A stretch of 37,576 nt of DNA from Streptomyces sp. ISL-43 (lineage in GTDB: Bacteria; Actinomycetota; Actinomycetes; Streptomycetales; Streptomycetaceae), in contig NZ_JAGGOT010000030.1 of the NCBI RefSeq assembly GCF_018614195.1, forward strand, positions 1 to 37,576. Reading direction: 5' to 3'. This document shows, in pieces, positions 26,581 through 33,801 of this stretch. How positions within the stretch are numbered: position 1 is the stretch's first letter; every line of letters starts with the position of its first letter. The position numbers and the translations under genes are program-made. The notes under the pieces were generated by a model. The model searched no databases. It was not told the origin of the DNA and was given only the letters and a program-made list of their open reading frames with translations.

Positions 26581-27266
26581 ACGGTCCAGCCGGTGGCTTC
26601 GCGCAGGGCGCGCCGGCACAGCGAGTCGGCGTTCCGGGTGGTCTCGGGGAGGCGGAAGCGGGGACTCAGCGCGAGGGCGTGCGCGCAGGCGTTGTCGAGC
26701 GAGACGCGGTGCCCGACGGAGACGTACACGGGCTTGATCCCGTCCTGCGTCCGCAGCGCCCGCCCGACCACGTCGCCGTCGGCCGCGCGCAGCGGGGAGG
26801 CGTCCCCGCGCCGGGCGCCCGGTTCCTCGTAGGTGAAGGTGAACGGATTCTTCGCGATGCCGATGGCGGGCAGGCCGGTGACCACGCCGAGATGGCAGGC
26901 GAGGCCGAAGCGGCGCGGGTGGGCCAGGCCGTAGCCGTCGCAGACGACGAGACCGGGCGTGACGGTCAGCGCGTCCAGCGCGGCGAGCACGGTCGGCAGC
27001 TCGCGGAAGGCGAGTAGCCCGGGCACGTAGGGGAAGCTGACGCGGCCGACGGAGGTGGCCTCCTCCACCACGCGCAGGGTGGCTGCGTCGAGCACGACGG
27101 CCGCGGCGGCGACGAGGTCGCGCTCGTCGTCGTAAGCGACGTCCACCCCCGCTATCAGCCCTTCGCCGGGCGGGGGCCCTGCCTCGGTCAGTACGACTCG
27201 GCCGCGCAGTTCGTCTTGTACCGCCTTGGCCTCGGCCTCGTCGGCGGGGGTCTTCGCACTCGTCAT
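26559..27266 (-). CDS. nfi: Endonuclease V (deoxyinosine 3'-endonuclease)
   Basis: 235-residue repair enzyme that nicks DNA 3' to deoxyinosine. Catalytic features: GVDVAY (Asp42), FPYVPGLLAFRE with the conserved Glu, the CDGYGLAHPRRFGLACHLG block carrying Asp and His, and the Lys of IGIAKN. Length is in the usual range. The ATG lies only 26 nt from the divergent YciI gene and has no good ribosome-binding site. A -10-like TACTCT (plus-strand 27276-27281) is 9 nt before the start, so a leaderless or near-leaderless transcript is possible. Confidence 0.94.
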   Translation of the reverse strand: MTSAKTPADEAEAKAVQDELRGRVVLTEAGPPPGEGLIAGVDVAYDDERDLVAAAAVVLDAATLRVVEEATSVGRVSFPYVPGLLAFRELPTVLAALDALTVTPGLVVCDGYGLAHPRRFGLACHLGVVTGLPAIGIAKNPFTFTYEEPGARRGDASPLRAADGDVVGRALRTQDGIKPVYVSVGHRVSLDNACAHALALSPRFRLPETTRNADSLCRRALREATGWTVSSKWSR

Positions 27267-27275
27267 AGTGCTGCG

Positions 27276-27285
27276 AGAGTAGCCT
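27276..27285. promoter_or_regulatory. Overlapping divergent -10 elements (nfi / YciI gene)
   Basis: TAGCCT (27280-27285) is 7 nt before the YciI gene ATG; on the other strand TACTCT (27276-27281) is 9 nt before the nfi ATG. They share two bases. No ribosome-binding site precedes either start, in keeping with leaderless transcripts. No -35 recognised. Confidence 0.4.
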
Positions 27286-27292
27286 GGCGATC

Positions 27293-27592
27293 ATGTTCGT
27301 CATGGAGCTCACCTACACAGCACCCGTCGAAGCCGTCGAAGAGGAGATGGACGCGCACATCGCCTGGCTGGACGGCTACTACGCGGCCGGGATCTTCCTC
27401 GCCTCGGGCCGCAAGGTCCCGCGCGACGGCGGCGTCATCCTGGCCGGCGGGGTCTCCCGCGCGGAGATCGAGAAGATCTCGGCCGAGGACCCCTTCACCC
27501 TGGCGGGCGTCTGCACCTACCGCATCACCGAGTTCCTCGCGACGAAGACGTCGGCGGACCTGGCGGCGGTACGGGAGAACCCGGCCGTCTGA
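27293..27592 (+). CDS. YciI family protein
   Basis: 99-residue YciI-like ferredoxin-fold protein. Visible family features: MFVMELTYTAPVEAVE, HIAWLDGYYAAGIFLASGRK with the conserved His/Asp pair (HxxxLD), and the GGVILAGGVSRAEIEKI segment and DPF motif (typical YciI DPF near 66-68). Some relatives cleave ring-substituted muconolactones, but many have no known role. Starts ATG 27293 directly after a -10-like TAGCCT; a strong hairpin at 27637 ends the unit. Confidence 0.9.
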   Translation: MFVMELTYTAPVEAVEEEMDAHIAWLDGYYAAGIFLASGRKVPRDGGVILAGGVSRAEIEKISAEDPFTLAGVCTYRITEFLATKTSADLAAVRENPAV

Positions 27593-27636
27593 GCCGCGAC
27601 CCGGCGGTCCGCGCCGCCGCTTCCCGATCTTTCCGG

Positions 27637-27675
27637 GCCCGACGCCCGGCCCGCCCAGCGGGCCGGGCGTCGGGC
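27637..27675 (+). terminator. Strong terminator hairpin
   Basis: Perfect 17-bp stem: GCCCGACGCCCGGCCCG (27637-27653) with CGGGCCGGGCGTCGGGC (27659-27675), loop CCCAG, 44 nt after the YciI stop. Confidence 0.88.
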
Positions 27676-27957
27676 GTGTGAGCACCCCGGACGGAGTAGC
27701 GCAGGAAAGAGCGGGGTCGTGCTTTGGGCCTGTGGAGTGATCGGGAACCAGCCGTACTTCGACCACTCCGGAGCGTGTGGAAAGGCCTGATATCCCCACC
27801 CCTCCGTCACTCTGTGCGATCACACGGACTGGATCCGGCCACTCGGTGACACAGCTCACTCCACCTCGCGTGCACGGATTCCACGAATTCGGCGTCTTCC
27901 CCGTTGCCGGGTCCCACCCCATGGCCCGACAAGAGATCCGCCGTAAGGGAGCGAGCC
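27676..27957. other. Intergenic region, no gene seen
   Basis: 282 nt between the YciI terminator and the SsgA-like gene. No coding frame has Streptomyces third-position bias. It contains a small dyad TGTG-CGATC-ACAC (27814-27826) and should hold the SsgA-like gene promoter, but no confident -10/-35 was found. Confidence 0.5.
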
Positions 27958-28374
27958 TTGATCACTGTCATCGAGCAGGCCGTGCAGGCCCGACTGGTTG
28001 CCACCGCGCCGAAGGTCGACACCATCCCGGTCACGTTCTGCTACGACCGGTCGGATCCCTTCGCCGTCCGCATGGCCTTCCCCGCGCCCGCCACCCTGGA
28101 GGGCGTCGAGGTCTCCTGGACCTTCGCGCGAGAGCTGCTGGAATCCGGGCTGGACCGCCCGGCCGGTTACGGGGACGTGCGTGTGCGCCCGTACGACGCC
28201 GACCGGACCACCGTCGAGTTCCACGCCCCCGAGGGCATCGCCATCGTGCTGATGGTGACGGCCGAGCTGCACCGCTTCCTGGAACGAGCCTCGACCGTCG
28301 TGCCGCCGGGCCTGGAGCACCTGTACCTCGACATGGACCAGAGCCTGGCCGAGCTGATGCGCGACTCCTGCTGA
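27958..28374 (+). CDS. ssgD: SsgA-like sporulation/cell division regulator
   Basis: 138-residue SALP (SsgA-like protein) with the family core: CYDRSDPFAVRMAF, WTFARELLESGLDRPAGYGDVRV, VEFHAPEG, and RFLERAS...VPPGLEH...DLD-type end. SALPs are limited to morphologically complex actinomycetes and guide septum and cell-wall events. The rare TTG at 27958 with GGGAG upstream gives LITVIEQAVQARL, the usual length; an earlier TTG at 27904 is less likely. Assignment as SsgD rests on remembered similarity (VIEQ start, TLEGVEVSWTF) and remembered SCO6722 position near nfi and the ABC-F gene, so the symbol is tentative, the family firm. Confidence 0.85.
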   Translation: MITVIEQAVQARLVATAPKVDTIPVTFCYDRSDPFAVRMAFPAPATLEGVEVSWTFARELLESGLDRPAGYGDVRVRPYDADRTTVEFHAPEGIAIVLMVTAELHRFLERASTVVPPGLEHLYLDMDQSLAELMRDSC

Positions 28375-28405
28375 GCCGCGCGGGCGCCTGCCCCCAATTC
28401 GCTTG

Positions 28406-28425
28406 CGGGCGGCTTCGGCCGCCCG
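28406..28425 (+). terminator. UUCG-capped hairpin
   Basis: CGGGCGGC-TTCG-GCCGCCCG, a perfect 8-bp stem with the highly stable UUCG loop, 31 nt after the SsgA-like stop. Probable terminator or processing barrier before the ABC-F leader. Confidence 0.65.
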
Positions 28426-28467
28426 TAGCTTCGTAGACGCCCCACCGCCGTCGAAACGGAGCAGGAC

Positions 28468-28597
28468 ATTGTCCATCTGAGGTCCGAGACACCGATCCCC
28501 GTCATCCTCGTCACCACCGTCTTCACGGTGACCGCCGACGGTCCGGTCCGCTGTCTCACCACGTTGCACGCACCATTCACGCAACCTGGAGGCCTCC
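28468..28597 (+). promoter_or_regulatory. ABC-F leader with possible upstream reading frame and alternative hairpins
   Basis: After GGAG (28458-28461) an ATT (28468) or TTG (28469) could start translation. From ATT the frame is open to 28764, overlapping the ABC-F start out of frame. From TTG it gives only three codons. CACCGT/ACGGTG (28515-28520/28525-28530, loop CTTC) and ACCGTC/GACGGT (28516-28521/28537-28542) are mutually exclusive stems. This is reminiscent of ribosome-mediated attenuation known for antibiotic-induced ABC-F genes; unproven. Confidence 0.4.
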
Positions 28598-30229
28598 ATG
28601 AGTCCTGCTCCCTCATCCATCACGTGTTCCGCCCTGTCCTTCGACTGGCCCGACGGAACCCCCGTCTTCGACGGTTTCCAACTGGCCGTCGGCCCCGGCC
28701 GTACCGGACTGATCGGCCTCAACGGCTGCGGGAAGTCCACCCTGCTGAAGCTCATCACGGGTGAACTGACCCCATCGAGCGGCCAGTTGACCGTCGCCGG
28801 CACGATCGGCCACCTCCCGCAGTCCGTCACCTTCGACACCGCCCTGCGTGTGGACGAGGCCCTCGGCGTCCACACCGCCCGGGCCGCCCTGCTCGCCATC
28901 GAGGCGGGCGAGGCGACCGAGGCGAACTTCGCGGCCGTCGGCGACGACTGGGACGTGGAGGAGCGGGCGCTCGTCACGCTCGACCAGCTCGGCCTGGGCG
29001 GGATCGGCCTGGACCGCACCGTCGGCGAACTGTCCGGCGGGGAATGCGTACTGCTGCGCCTGGCGGCCTTGCTGCTGGCCCGGCCGGACGTCCTGCTGCT
29101 GGACGAGCCGACCAACAACCTCGACCTGCGGGCCCGGCAACGGCTGTACGCGGCCGTGGAGTCCTGGGCCGGGGTGATGGTCCTGGTCAGCCACGACCGG
29201 GAGCTGCTGGAGCGGGTCGACCAGATCGCCGACCTGCGCGACGGTGAAGTGCACTGGTACGGCGGCAACTTCACCGAATACGAGGTACTGCTCGCGGCCG
29301 AGCAGGAGGCGGCCGGGCGGATGGTCCGGGTCGCGCAGGCCGACGTACAGCGCCAGAAGCGGGACCTGGCCGACGCCCAGGCCAAATTGGCCCGGCGCAA
29401 GCGGTACGGCCAGAAGATGAACGACACCAAGCGCGAGCCGAAGATCGTCATGGGTGCCCGCAAGCGCGCGGCGCAGGAGTCGGCCGGCAAGCACCGCATC
29501 ATGCACACCGAGAAGCTGGCGCAGGCGCGGGAGCGGCTGGACCAGGCTGCCCTGGCGGTTCGGGACGACGCCGAGATCCGGATCGAGCTCCCCGCCACCC
29601 GGGTGCCGCCCGGCCGGCGCGTGCTCACCCTGAGCGGGCTGGGCCTGGCCCATGGCGCCTCGGTGCCGGGCGAGTGGGAACTGCGCGGTCCGGAGCGGAT
29701 CGCCCTGGTGGGCCGCAACGGCTCCGGCAAGACGACGCTGCTGCGGACGATCGCGGGGGAGCTGGCCGCGGAGTCCGGCGAATCGGTGGCGCACGTGCCG
29801 ACGCGGTTCCTACCGCAGCGCCTCGACGTACTGGACGACGACCGCTCGGTCGTGGAGAACGTGGCGCGGTCCGCGCCGCACGCCACGGACAACCTGATCC
29901 GGGCGCGCCTCGCGCACTTCCTGTTCCGGGGCGCGCGGGCGGACCGGCCGGCCGGCACCCTGTCGGGCGGCGAGCGCTTCCGGGCGGCGCTGGCGGCGCT
30001 GCTGCTGGCGGAGCCGGCTCCGCAGCTGCTCATGCTGGACGAGCCGACGAACAACCTGGACCTGGGGTCGGTACGCCAGTTGACGGACGCGCTGGACTCG
30101 TACGAGGGAGCCCTCTTCGTCGCGAGCCATGACGTGCCGTTCCTGGAGTCGATCGGCGTGACGCGGTGGCTGCTGCTCGACGGCGAACTGCGGCCGACCA
30201 CCGTCGAAGAGGTCCGCGCGGCGCTGTGA
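28598..30229 (+). CDS. ABC-F family ATP-binding cassette ATPase
   Basis: 543 residues with two ATPase cassettes and no membrane segment. Cassette 1: Walker A GLNGCGKST (40-48), signature LSGGE, Walker B LLLDEPTNNLDL. Linker of charged helices (RKRYGQKMNDTKREPK and surroundings). Cassette 2: GRNGSGKTT, LSGGER, LMLDEPTNNLDL. Relatives bind the ribosome and dislodge antibiotics or tune translation; others are housekeeping. The dissimilar linker and a 220-nt leader suggest an inducible ribosome-protection type (inference). GGAGG precedes the ATG. Convergent with the HATPase gene, only 6 nt away. Confidence 0.92.
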   Translation: MSPAPSSITCSALSFDWPDGTPVFDGFQLAVGPGRTGLIGLNGCGKSTLLKLITGELTPSSGQLTVAGTIGHLPQSVTFDTALRVDEALGVHTARAALLAIEAGEATEANFAAVGDDWDVEERALVTLDQLGLGGIGLDRTVGELSGGECVLLRLAALLLARPDVLLLDEPTNNLDLRARQRLYAAVESWAGVMVLVSHDRELLERVDQIADLRDGEVHWYGGNFTEYEVLLAAEQEAAGRMVRVAQADVQRQKRDLADAQAKLARRKRYGQKMNDTKREPKIVMGARKRAAQESAGKHRIMHTEKLAQARERLDQAALAVRDDAEIRIELPATRVPPGRRVLTLSGLGLAHGASVPGEWELRGPERIALVGRNGSGKTTLLRTIAGELAAESGESVAHVPTRFLPQRLDVLDDDRSVVENVARSAPHATDNLIRARLAHFLFRGARADRPAGTLSGGERFRAALAALLLAEPAPQLLMLDEPTNNLDLGSVRQLTDALDSYEGALFVASHDVPFLESIGVTRWLLLDGELRPTTVEEVRAAL

Positions 30230-30235
30230 GCGGGG

Positions 30236-30709
30236 CTAACGGGGCAGCGGAAGCGGAAGTAAGGCCCAGGACTTGGTGCCGCCCATGGGGGTGAGGACGG
30301 GGGTGAGCCCCCAGTCCCCGCCGCAGGCCTCGACGACCGCCGAGAGCAGCCACATCCCGCGGCTGCGCCGGCTCCGGCACTCCTCGCTCGCCTCGGGCGA
30401 GGGGTGCGCCGGGTGCTGGTCGTAGACGACGATGCGCAACGCGTCGAACTGCCGGCGGACTTTGAGCGTCATCTCCTTGTCGGGCGTGAACCGGTAGGCA
30501 CAGGCCACGAGTTCGGAGGCGGCGAGGGCCGCGGTGTCGCACAGGTCGGACAGCCCGTGCCGGGTGAGCAGGGACCGTACGGCGCCGCGCGCGCTGCCCG
30601 CGCAATAGGCGCCGCCCGGCAGGCCTATGGAGCAGCTCAGCTTGTCCGCCTCGGGCGGGACCTGCCGCAACTCGTGGACCAACCGCAGGCCACGGAGAGT
30701 GCCCGTCAT
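30236..30709 (-). CDS. HATPase_c (anti-sigma factor-like) ATP-binding protein with altered N box
   Basis: 157 residues from ATG 30709 (GGAG seven bases upstream); the frame stays open to 30841 but that part is the 15-bp repeat region. The GHKL fold can be traced: N box ASELVACAYRF (64-74), D box with Asp97 (VVYDQHP), and SRGMWLLSAVVEACGGDWG for the lid/G2. Canonical members read SELVTNAVRH; here Cys70 replaces the Asn that holds Mg-ATP, so nucleotide binding may be altered. Such proteins sit in abaA-like loci beside DUF5753 regulators and DUF397 proteins; the divergent partner starts at 30997. Confidence 0.83.
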   Translation of the reverse strand: MTGTLRGLRLVHELRQVPPEADKLSCSIGLPGGAYCAGSARGAVRSLLTRHGLSDLCDTAALAASELVACAYRFTPDKEMTLKVRRQFDALRIVVYDQHPAHPSPEASEECRSRRSRGMWLLSAVVEACGGDWGLTPVLTPMGGTKSWALLPLPLPR

Positions 30710-30758
30710 CGTGCTGCTCCAAGATTCTGAAGGCGCGGGGTCCGACGCGCGCGGCCCG

Positions 30759-30833
30759 GTCGCAGGCCGTGCGGTCGAAAGCCGTGTCGTCGAAAGCCGT
30801 TTCGTCAAAGCCGTGTGGGTCAAAGCCGTGTGG
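30759..30833. repeat. Five tandem 15-bp repeats in divergent intergenic region
   Basis: Units at 30759, 30774, 30789, 30804, 30819. Copies 4 and 5 are identical (GTCAAAGCCGTGTGG); 2 and 3 are GTCGAAAGCCGTGTC and GTCGAAAGCCGTTTC; 1 is GTCGCAGGCCGTGCG. They lie between the HATPase start and the XRE regulator start and may be an operator array or a site of copy-number change. Confidence 0.75.
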
Positions 30834-30996
30834 TCATACAAGACCCCGAGGTCGCCCCGTGTGAGATTTGTATTACCGACCGTAGCGCAACCTGGTGCAC
30901 AGTGCTACTACTTGTACGACGACTTGCCGTTTTCTCATGGTATTTCCGGACTCGCGAGGGCATCCCGCCGGCTCCCGGCCGGAGGAGAGGGGACCC

Positions 30997-31848
30997 GTGC
31001 CACCCAGGAGTACGCCGACCGCGCGACAGCAGCGCCTGGGCTCCGAGCTGCGCAAACTCCGCGAGCAGTCGGGCATGACGGTCCAGCAGGCCGCGGCTCT
31101 CCTGAAGGTGGACCGCACCCGGATCCCGAACATCGAATCCGGCCGGATCGGCATCAGCGCCGAGCGCGTCCGCACCCTCGCCTTCAACTACGACTGCCCC
31201 GACACCGGGCTCGTGGACCTGCTCGCCTCGATGGCGCAGGAGCGGGAGAAGGGATGGTGGGAGCAGCACCGGGGAATGCTGCCGCCCGCACTCCTGGACA
31301 TCTGCGAACTCGAGCACCACTCGGTCGAGTTGCACACCGCCGTGACCACGCACATACCCGGGCTGCTGCAGACCGAGGCGCACGCGCGGGCCGTTTTCGA
31401 CACCGCCGACCCGCCGCTGCCCGAGCCGGACCTGCAGGCGCGCCTCGCCCTGCGGATGCAGCGCCAGCAGGTGTTCGCGCGCGAAGCGCCTCCGCTCTAC
31501 GAGGTCGTCGTCCACGAGGCGGCGCTGCGGATGCAGTTCGGCGGACCCAAGGTGGCGCGGGCGCAGCTCGAACACATCCTGGAGCAGCCGGAGCGGTCCC
31601 GCACCACGGTCCGGGTGATTCCGTTCACCGCCGGCGGCTTCCCCGGCGCCGGGCAGTCCTTCACGTACGCGGCCGCCGCGATCAGCGAGCTGGACACCGT
31701 ACAGCTGGACAGCTCGCACGGCTCGATGTTGCTGGATTCGCACATGAAGCTGCTCCGCTACCGCGGGCTGCTGGAGCGGCTCCGCTCGCTGGCGCTGCCG
31801 GCCGCCGGGTCCCGCGATTTCGTCCACGCCATCGCGTGGACCCTCTGA
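30997..31848 (+). CDS. XRE helix-turn-helix regulator with DUF5753 domain (WhiJ-like)
   Basis: 283 residues from GTG 30997 (GGAGGAGAGGGG upstream). N-terminal XRE helix-turn-helix at about 13-68 (QRLGSELRKLREQSGMTVQQ, then RIPNIESGRIGIS), followed by the DUF5753 domain (about 90-275; WWEQHRGMLPP, IPGLLQTEAHARA, QFGGP). This is the WhiJ/AbaA-type architecture, in which a DUF5753 regulator acts with a small DUF397 protein and often an HATPase neighbour on development or antibiotic production. Its start faces the HATPase gene with the 15-bp repeats in between. Regulatory target unknown; autoregulation likely. Confidence 0.9.
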   Translation: MPPRSTPTARQQRLGSELRKLREQSGMTVQQAAALLKVDRTRIPNIESGRIGISAERVRTLAFNYDCPDTGLVDLLASMAQEREKGWWEQHRGMLPPALLDICELEHHSVELHTAVTTHIPGLLQTEAHARAVFDTADPPLPEPDLQARLALRMQRQQVFAREAPPLYEVVVHEAALRMQFGGPKVARAQLEHILEQPERSRTTVRVIPFTAGGFPGAGQSFTYAAAAISELDTVQLDSSHGSMLLDSHMKLLRYRGLLERLRSLALPAAGSRDFVHAIAWTL

Positions 31849-31906
31849 CATGCCGACCGGCCGACCGACCACCCGGCCGGATCCGACGAGAAGACGAGAG
31901 AACGAC

Positions 31907-32146
31907 ATGCGCACCACGACCACACCGGCGACCACGACGGCGGGCGCGCCGGCGGTGACGGACATCGCCTGGAACGAGGCCTTCTGCAGCGAGGGCGCGA
32001 ACTGTTTCCGCTTCGGGCTCGACGCCGAGGGGAAGGCGTACATCGGAACGACCGGGTCCGCCGCGTACGTCACCGACTCCCTCGACGCCCTCCGCGCGCT
32101 GATCTCAGCCGTCAAGGCGGGAGCCGCGGACCACCTGCTGGCGTGA
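31907..32146 (+). CDS. DUF397-like small protein
   Basis: 79 residues from ATG 31907, GAGAG before it. An in-frame ATG at 31850, touching the regulator's stop as TGACATG, would add 19 basic residues. The core WNEAFCSEGANCFRFG...AYVTDSLDALRALISAVKAG keeps the DUF397 theme (tryptophan near the start, a Cys-containing G-x-C block, a final helix), although distant. DUF397 partners of WhiJ-like regulators bind or modulate them. With the 58-nt gap to the regulator it is probably co-transcribed. Domain name less sure than the gene. Confidence 0.62.
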   Translation: MRTTTTPATTTAGAPAVTDIAWNEAFCSEGANCFRFGLDAEGKAYIGTTGSAAYVTDSLDALRALISAVKAGAADHLLA

Positions 32147-32255
32147 CTTTATCCCTTCCAGGGCTCGCCAGACCCCCTTCCAACTGCACAGATAACCGGA
32201 TGTAACCGGACAGACACCTGCGTGGGGCTTGGCTGGTCTTGATGTCGCGCTTAAC

Positions 32256-32284
32256 CTACGACTCCGTAGGCTACGGAACCGTAG
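32256..32284. promoter_or_regulatory. Two tandem CTACG-N4-CGTAG palindromes before desaturase
   Basis: CTACG-ACTC-CGTAG (32256-32269) and CTACG-GAAC-CGTAG (32271-32284) sit one base apart, 15-bp period, bounded by TTAAC and GTAATT, 29 nt before the desaturase start. Perfect arms and equal spacing make this a strong operator candidate for a TetR-like fatty-acid sensor; which protein is unknown. Confidence 0.7.
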
Positions 32285-32312
32285 GTAATTCGCTTTGCAC
32301 TCAGGAGTACCC

Positions 32313-33284
32313 GTGACGATCACCTCTCCCCACCTCGGCAGCTCGGAGGCATGGACGGACGCCAAGCTGCTGTTCGCGCTGGAAGAGGTGGTCGAGAAGG
32401 AGCTCAACCGCCATCTGACGGTCACCAAGGACTGGATGCCCCACGAGTACGTCCCGTGGAGCGACGGCCGCAACTTCCCCGGCTTCTTCGAGGACGGCGA
32501 AGCCTGGGACCCGCAGCAGTCCAAGGTCACCGAGATCGGCAAGATCGCGCTCGTCGTGAACCTGCTGACCGAGGACAACCTCCCCAGCTACCACCACGAG
32601 ATCGCCTCGCTTTTCGGCCGCAACGGCGCGTGGGGCACGTGGGTGCACCGCTGGACCGCCGAGGAGGGCCGCCACGGCATCGTGATGCGCGACTACCTGC
32701 TGGCCTCGCGCGCCGTGGACCCGGACAAGCTGGAAGCATTCCGGATGCAGCACATGTCGGAGGGCTTCGAGTCCGACAACCGCCACTCGATGCTCCACTC
32801 CGTGGCGTACGTGGCCTTCCAGGAGCTCGCGACCCGCATCTCGCACCGCAACACCGGCCACCAGTCCGGCGACCCGGTCTGCGACCGCATGCTGGCCCGC
32901 ATCGCGCAGGACGAGAACCTGCACATGATCTTCTACCGCAACCTGCTGGGCGCGGCCTTCGAGATCGCCCCGGACCTCACGATGCAGGCCGTTCGCGACG
33001 TCGTGGTCGACTTCCGGATGCCCGGACACGGCATGCCCGGCTTCGAGCGGATGGCCGCCCAGATGGCGATCGGCGGGGTCTACAACCTGCGGATCCACCA
33101 CGACGACGTACTGAGCCCCGTGATCCGCTTCCTGAAGATCATGGACATCGACGGTCTCGGCCCCGACGGCCAGAAGGCCCAGGAGGAGCTCGGGCTCTTC
33201 ATGAACGGCCTGGACTCCGAAGCCCGCAAGTTCGACGAGCGTCTGGCCGCCCGCGCGGCGCGCATCGCGGCCCGCAAGGCCTGA
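32313..33284 (+). CDS. Acyl-ACP desaturase (diiron, DesA-like)
   Basis: 323 residues from GTG 32313 (AGGAG five bases upstream). A soluble plant/mycobacterial-type acyl-ACP desaturase: four-helix bundle with two (D/E)ExxH motifs, EEGRH at 117-121 and DENLH at 200-204, and earlier carboxylates (EVVEKELNRH, LTEDNLPSYHHE with Glu87 and His94). It should introduce a cis double bond into an acyl chain bound to ACP, needing oxygen and ferredoxin-type electrons, to adjust membrane fluidity. Single gene, controlled by the palindromes upstream (inferred), ending in a good hairpin terminator. Confidence 0.93.
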   Translation: MTITSPHLGSSEAWTDAKLLFALEEVVEKELNRHLTVTKDWMPHEYVPWSDGRNFPGFFEDGEAWDPQQSKVTEIGKIALVVNLLTEDNLPSYHHEIASLFGRNGAWGTWVHRWTAEEGRHGIVMRDYLLASRAVDPDKLEAFRMQHMSEGFESDNRHSMLHSVAYVAFQELATRISHRNTGHQSGDPVCDRMLARIAQDENLHMIFYRNLLGAAFEIAPDLTMQAVRDVVVDFRMPGHGMPGFERMAAQMAIGGVYNLRIHHDDVLSPVIRFLKIMDIDGLGPDGQKAQEELGLFMNGLDSEARKFDERLAARAARIAARKA

Positions 33285-33320
33285 CCGGTTTCCGCCCGCT
33301 CGGGCGGGTGACGACGATTG

Positions 33321-33350
33321 CCCTGGCAGAGCCACGCTCTGCCAGGGTTT
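33321..33350 (+). terminator. Intrinsic terminator after desaturase
   Basis: CCCTGGCAGAG (33321-33331), loop CCACG, CTCTGCCAGGG (33337-33347), then TTT. Perfect 11-bp stem with a short T run, the most classical terminator in the window. Confidence 0.88.
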
Positions 33351-33425
33351 CGCGCGTCATGGGGCCACGGCACCAAGGAGCTCGCCCGGCGGATCAAGGC
33401 CGTACGCGCGGGAGTGCGGCGCCGG

Positions 33426-33680
33426 TCAGGGGCGGCGGGGGCGCAGGGCCTGTCGTTCGGCTTCGGACAGGCCGCCCCAGACGCCGAAGCGCTCGTCGTT
33501 GGCCAGGGCGTACTCCAGGCAGGCGGTCCGGCCCTCGCATGCGCCGCACAGCCGCTTCGCGTCGCGCAGCGAGGATCCGGGCTCCGGGAAGAAGAAGCCG
33601 GGGCCCGTCTGGGCGCAGAGGGCGAGCTCGTACCAGGCGGCGCCGGTGGCCGTGGCGGTTGCGGTGGTGTTCATCGACAT
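33426..33680 (-). CDS. WhiB family (Wbl) iron-sulphur transcription factor
   Basis: 84 residues, ATG at 33680 (an in-frame ATG at 33674 is possible). The four cluster cysteines are Cys22, Cys45, Cys48 and Cys54 (C-x22-C-x2-C-x5-C), followed by the G-V-W-G-G turn at 67-70 (within RFGVWGGLSEAER) and a basic end QALRPRRP for DNA contact. Wbl proteins bind [4Fe-4S] and act with the primary sigma factor in development, redox or resistance. Monocistronic on the minus strand, convergent to the desaturase. Exact Wbl member not assigned. Confidence 0.94.
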   Translation of the reverse strand: MSMNTTATATATGAAWYELALCAQTGPGFFFPEPGSSLRDAKRLCGACEGRTACLEYALANDERFGVWGGLSEAERQALRPRRP

Positions 33681-33762
33681 GCCGCAGAGCCTGTCCGCCG
33701 ACGATGGACGTCCGATCAACGCCTGATCAACACGGGCTCCGTCCTTCACCCGGCCACAGAGT

Positions 33763-33801
33763 GAACGACCGTACGTTCGATGAGTTCGGTACGATGGAGC
33801 C
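33763..33801 (+). promoter_or_regulatory. TetR gene promoter with dyad
   Basis: GAACG-ACCGTA-CGTTC (33763-33778) is a dyad; TACGAT (33790-33795) looks like a -10 and lies six bases before the ATG at 33802, which would give a leaderless mRNA. It shares GAACGAYCGT with the site 37070-37083 before the hydrolase operon. Confidence 0.45.

Noticed and set aside
27814..27826. Crp-type site TGTG-CGATC-ACAC
   Set aside because: Arms are short and the spacing does not fit TGTGA-N6-TCACA; listed only as a small dyad in the intergenic region.
30710..30841. N-terminal extension of the HATPase protein with pentapeptide repeats
   Set aside because: The frame is open, but a good ribosome-binding site stands before ATG 30709 and the extension would start with TTG with no such site. 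The repeats are better read as intergenic.
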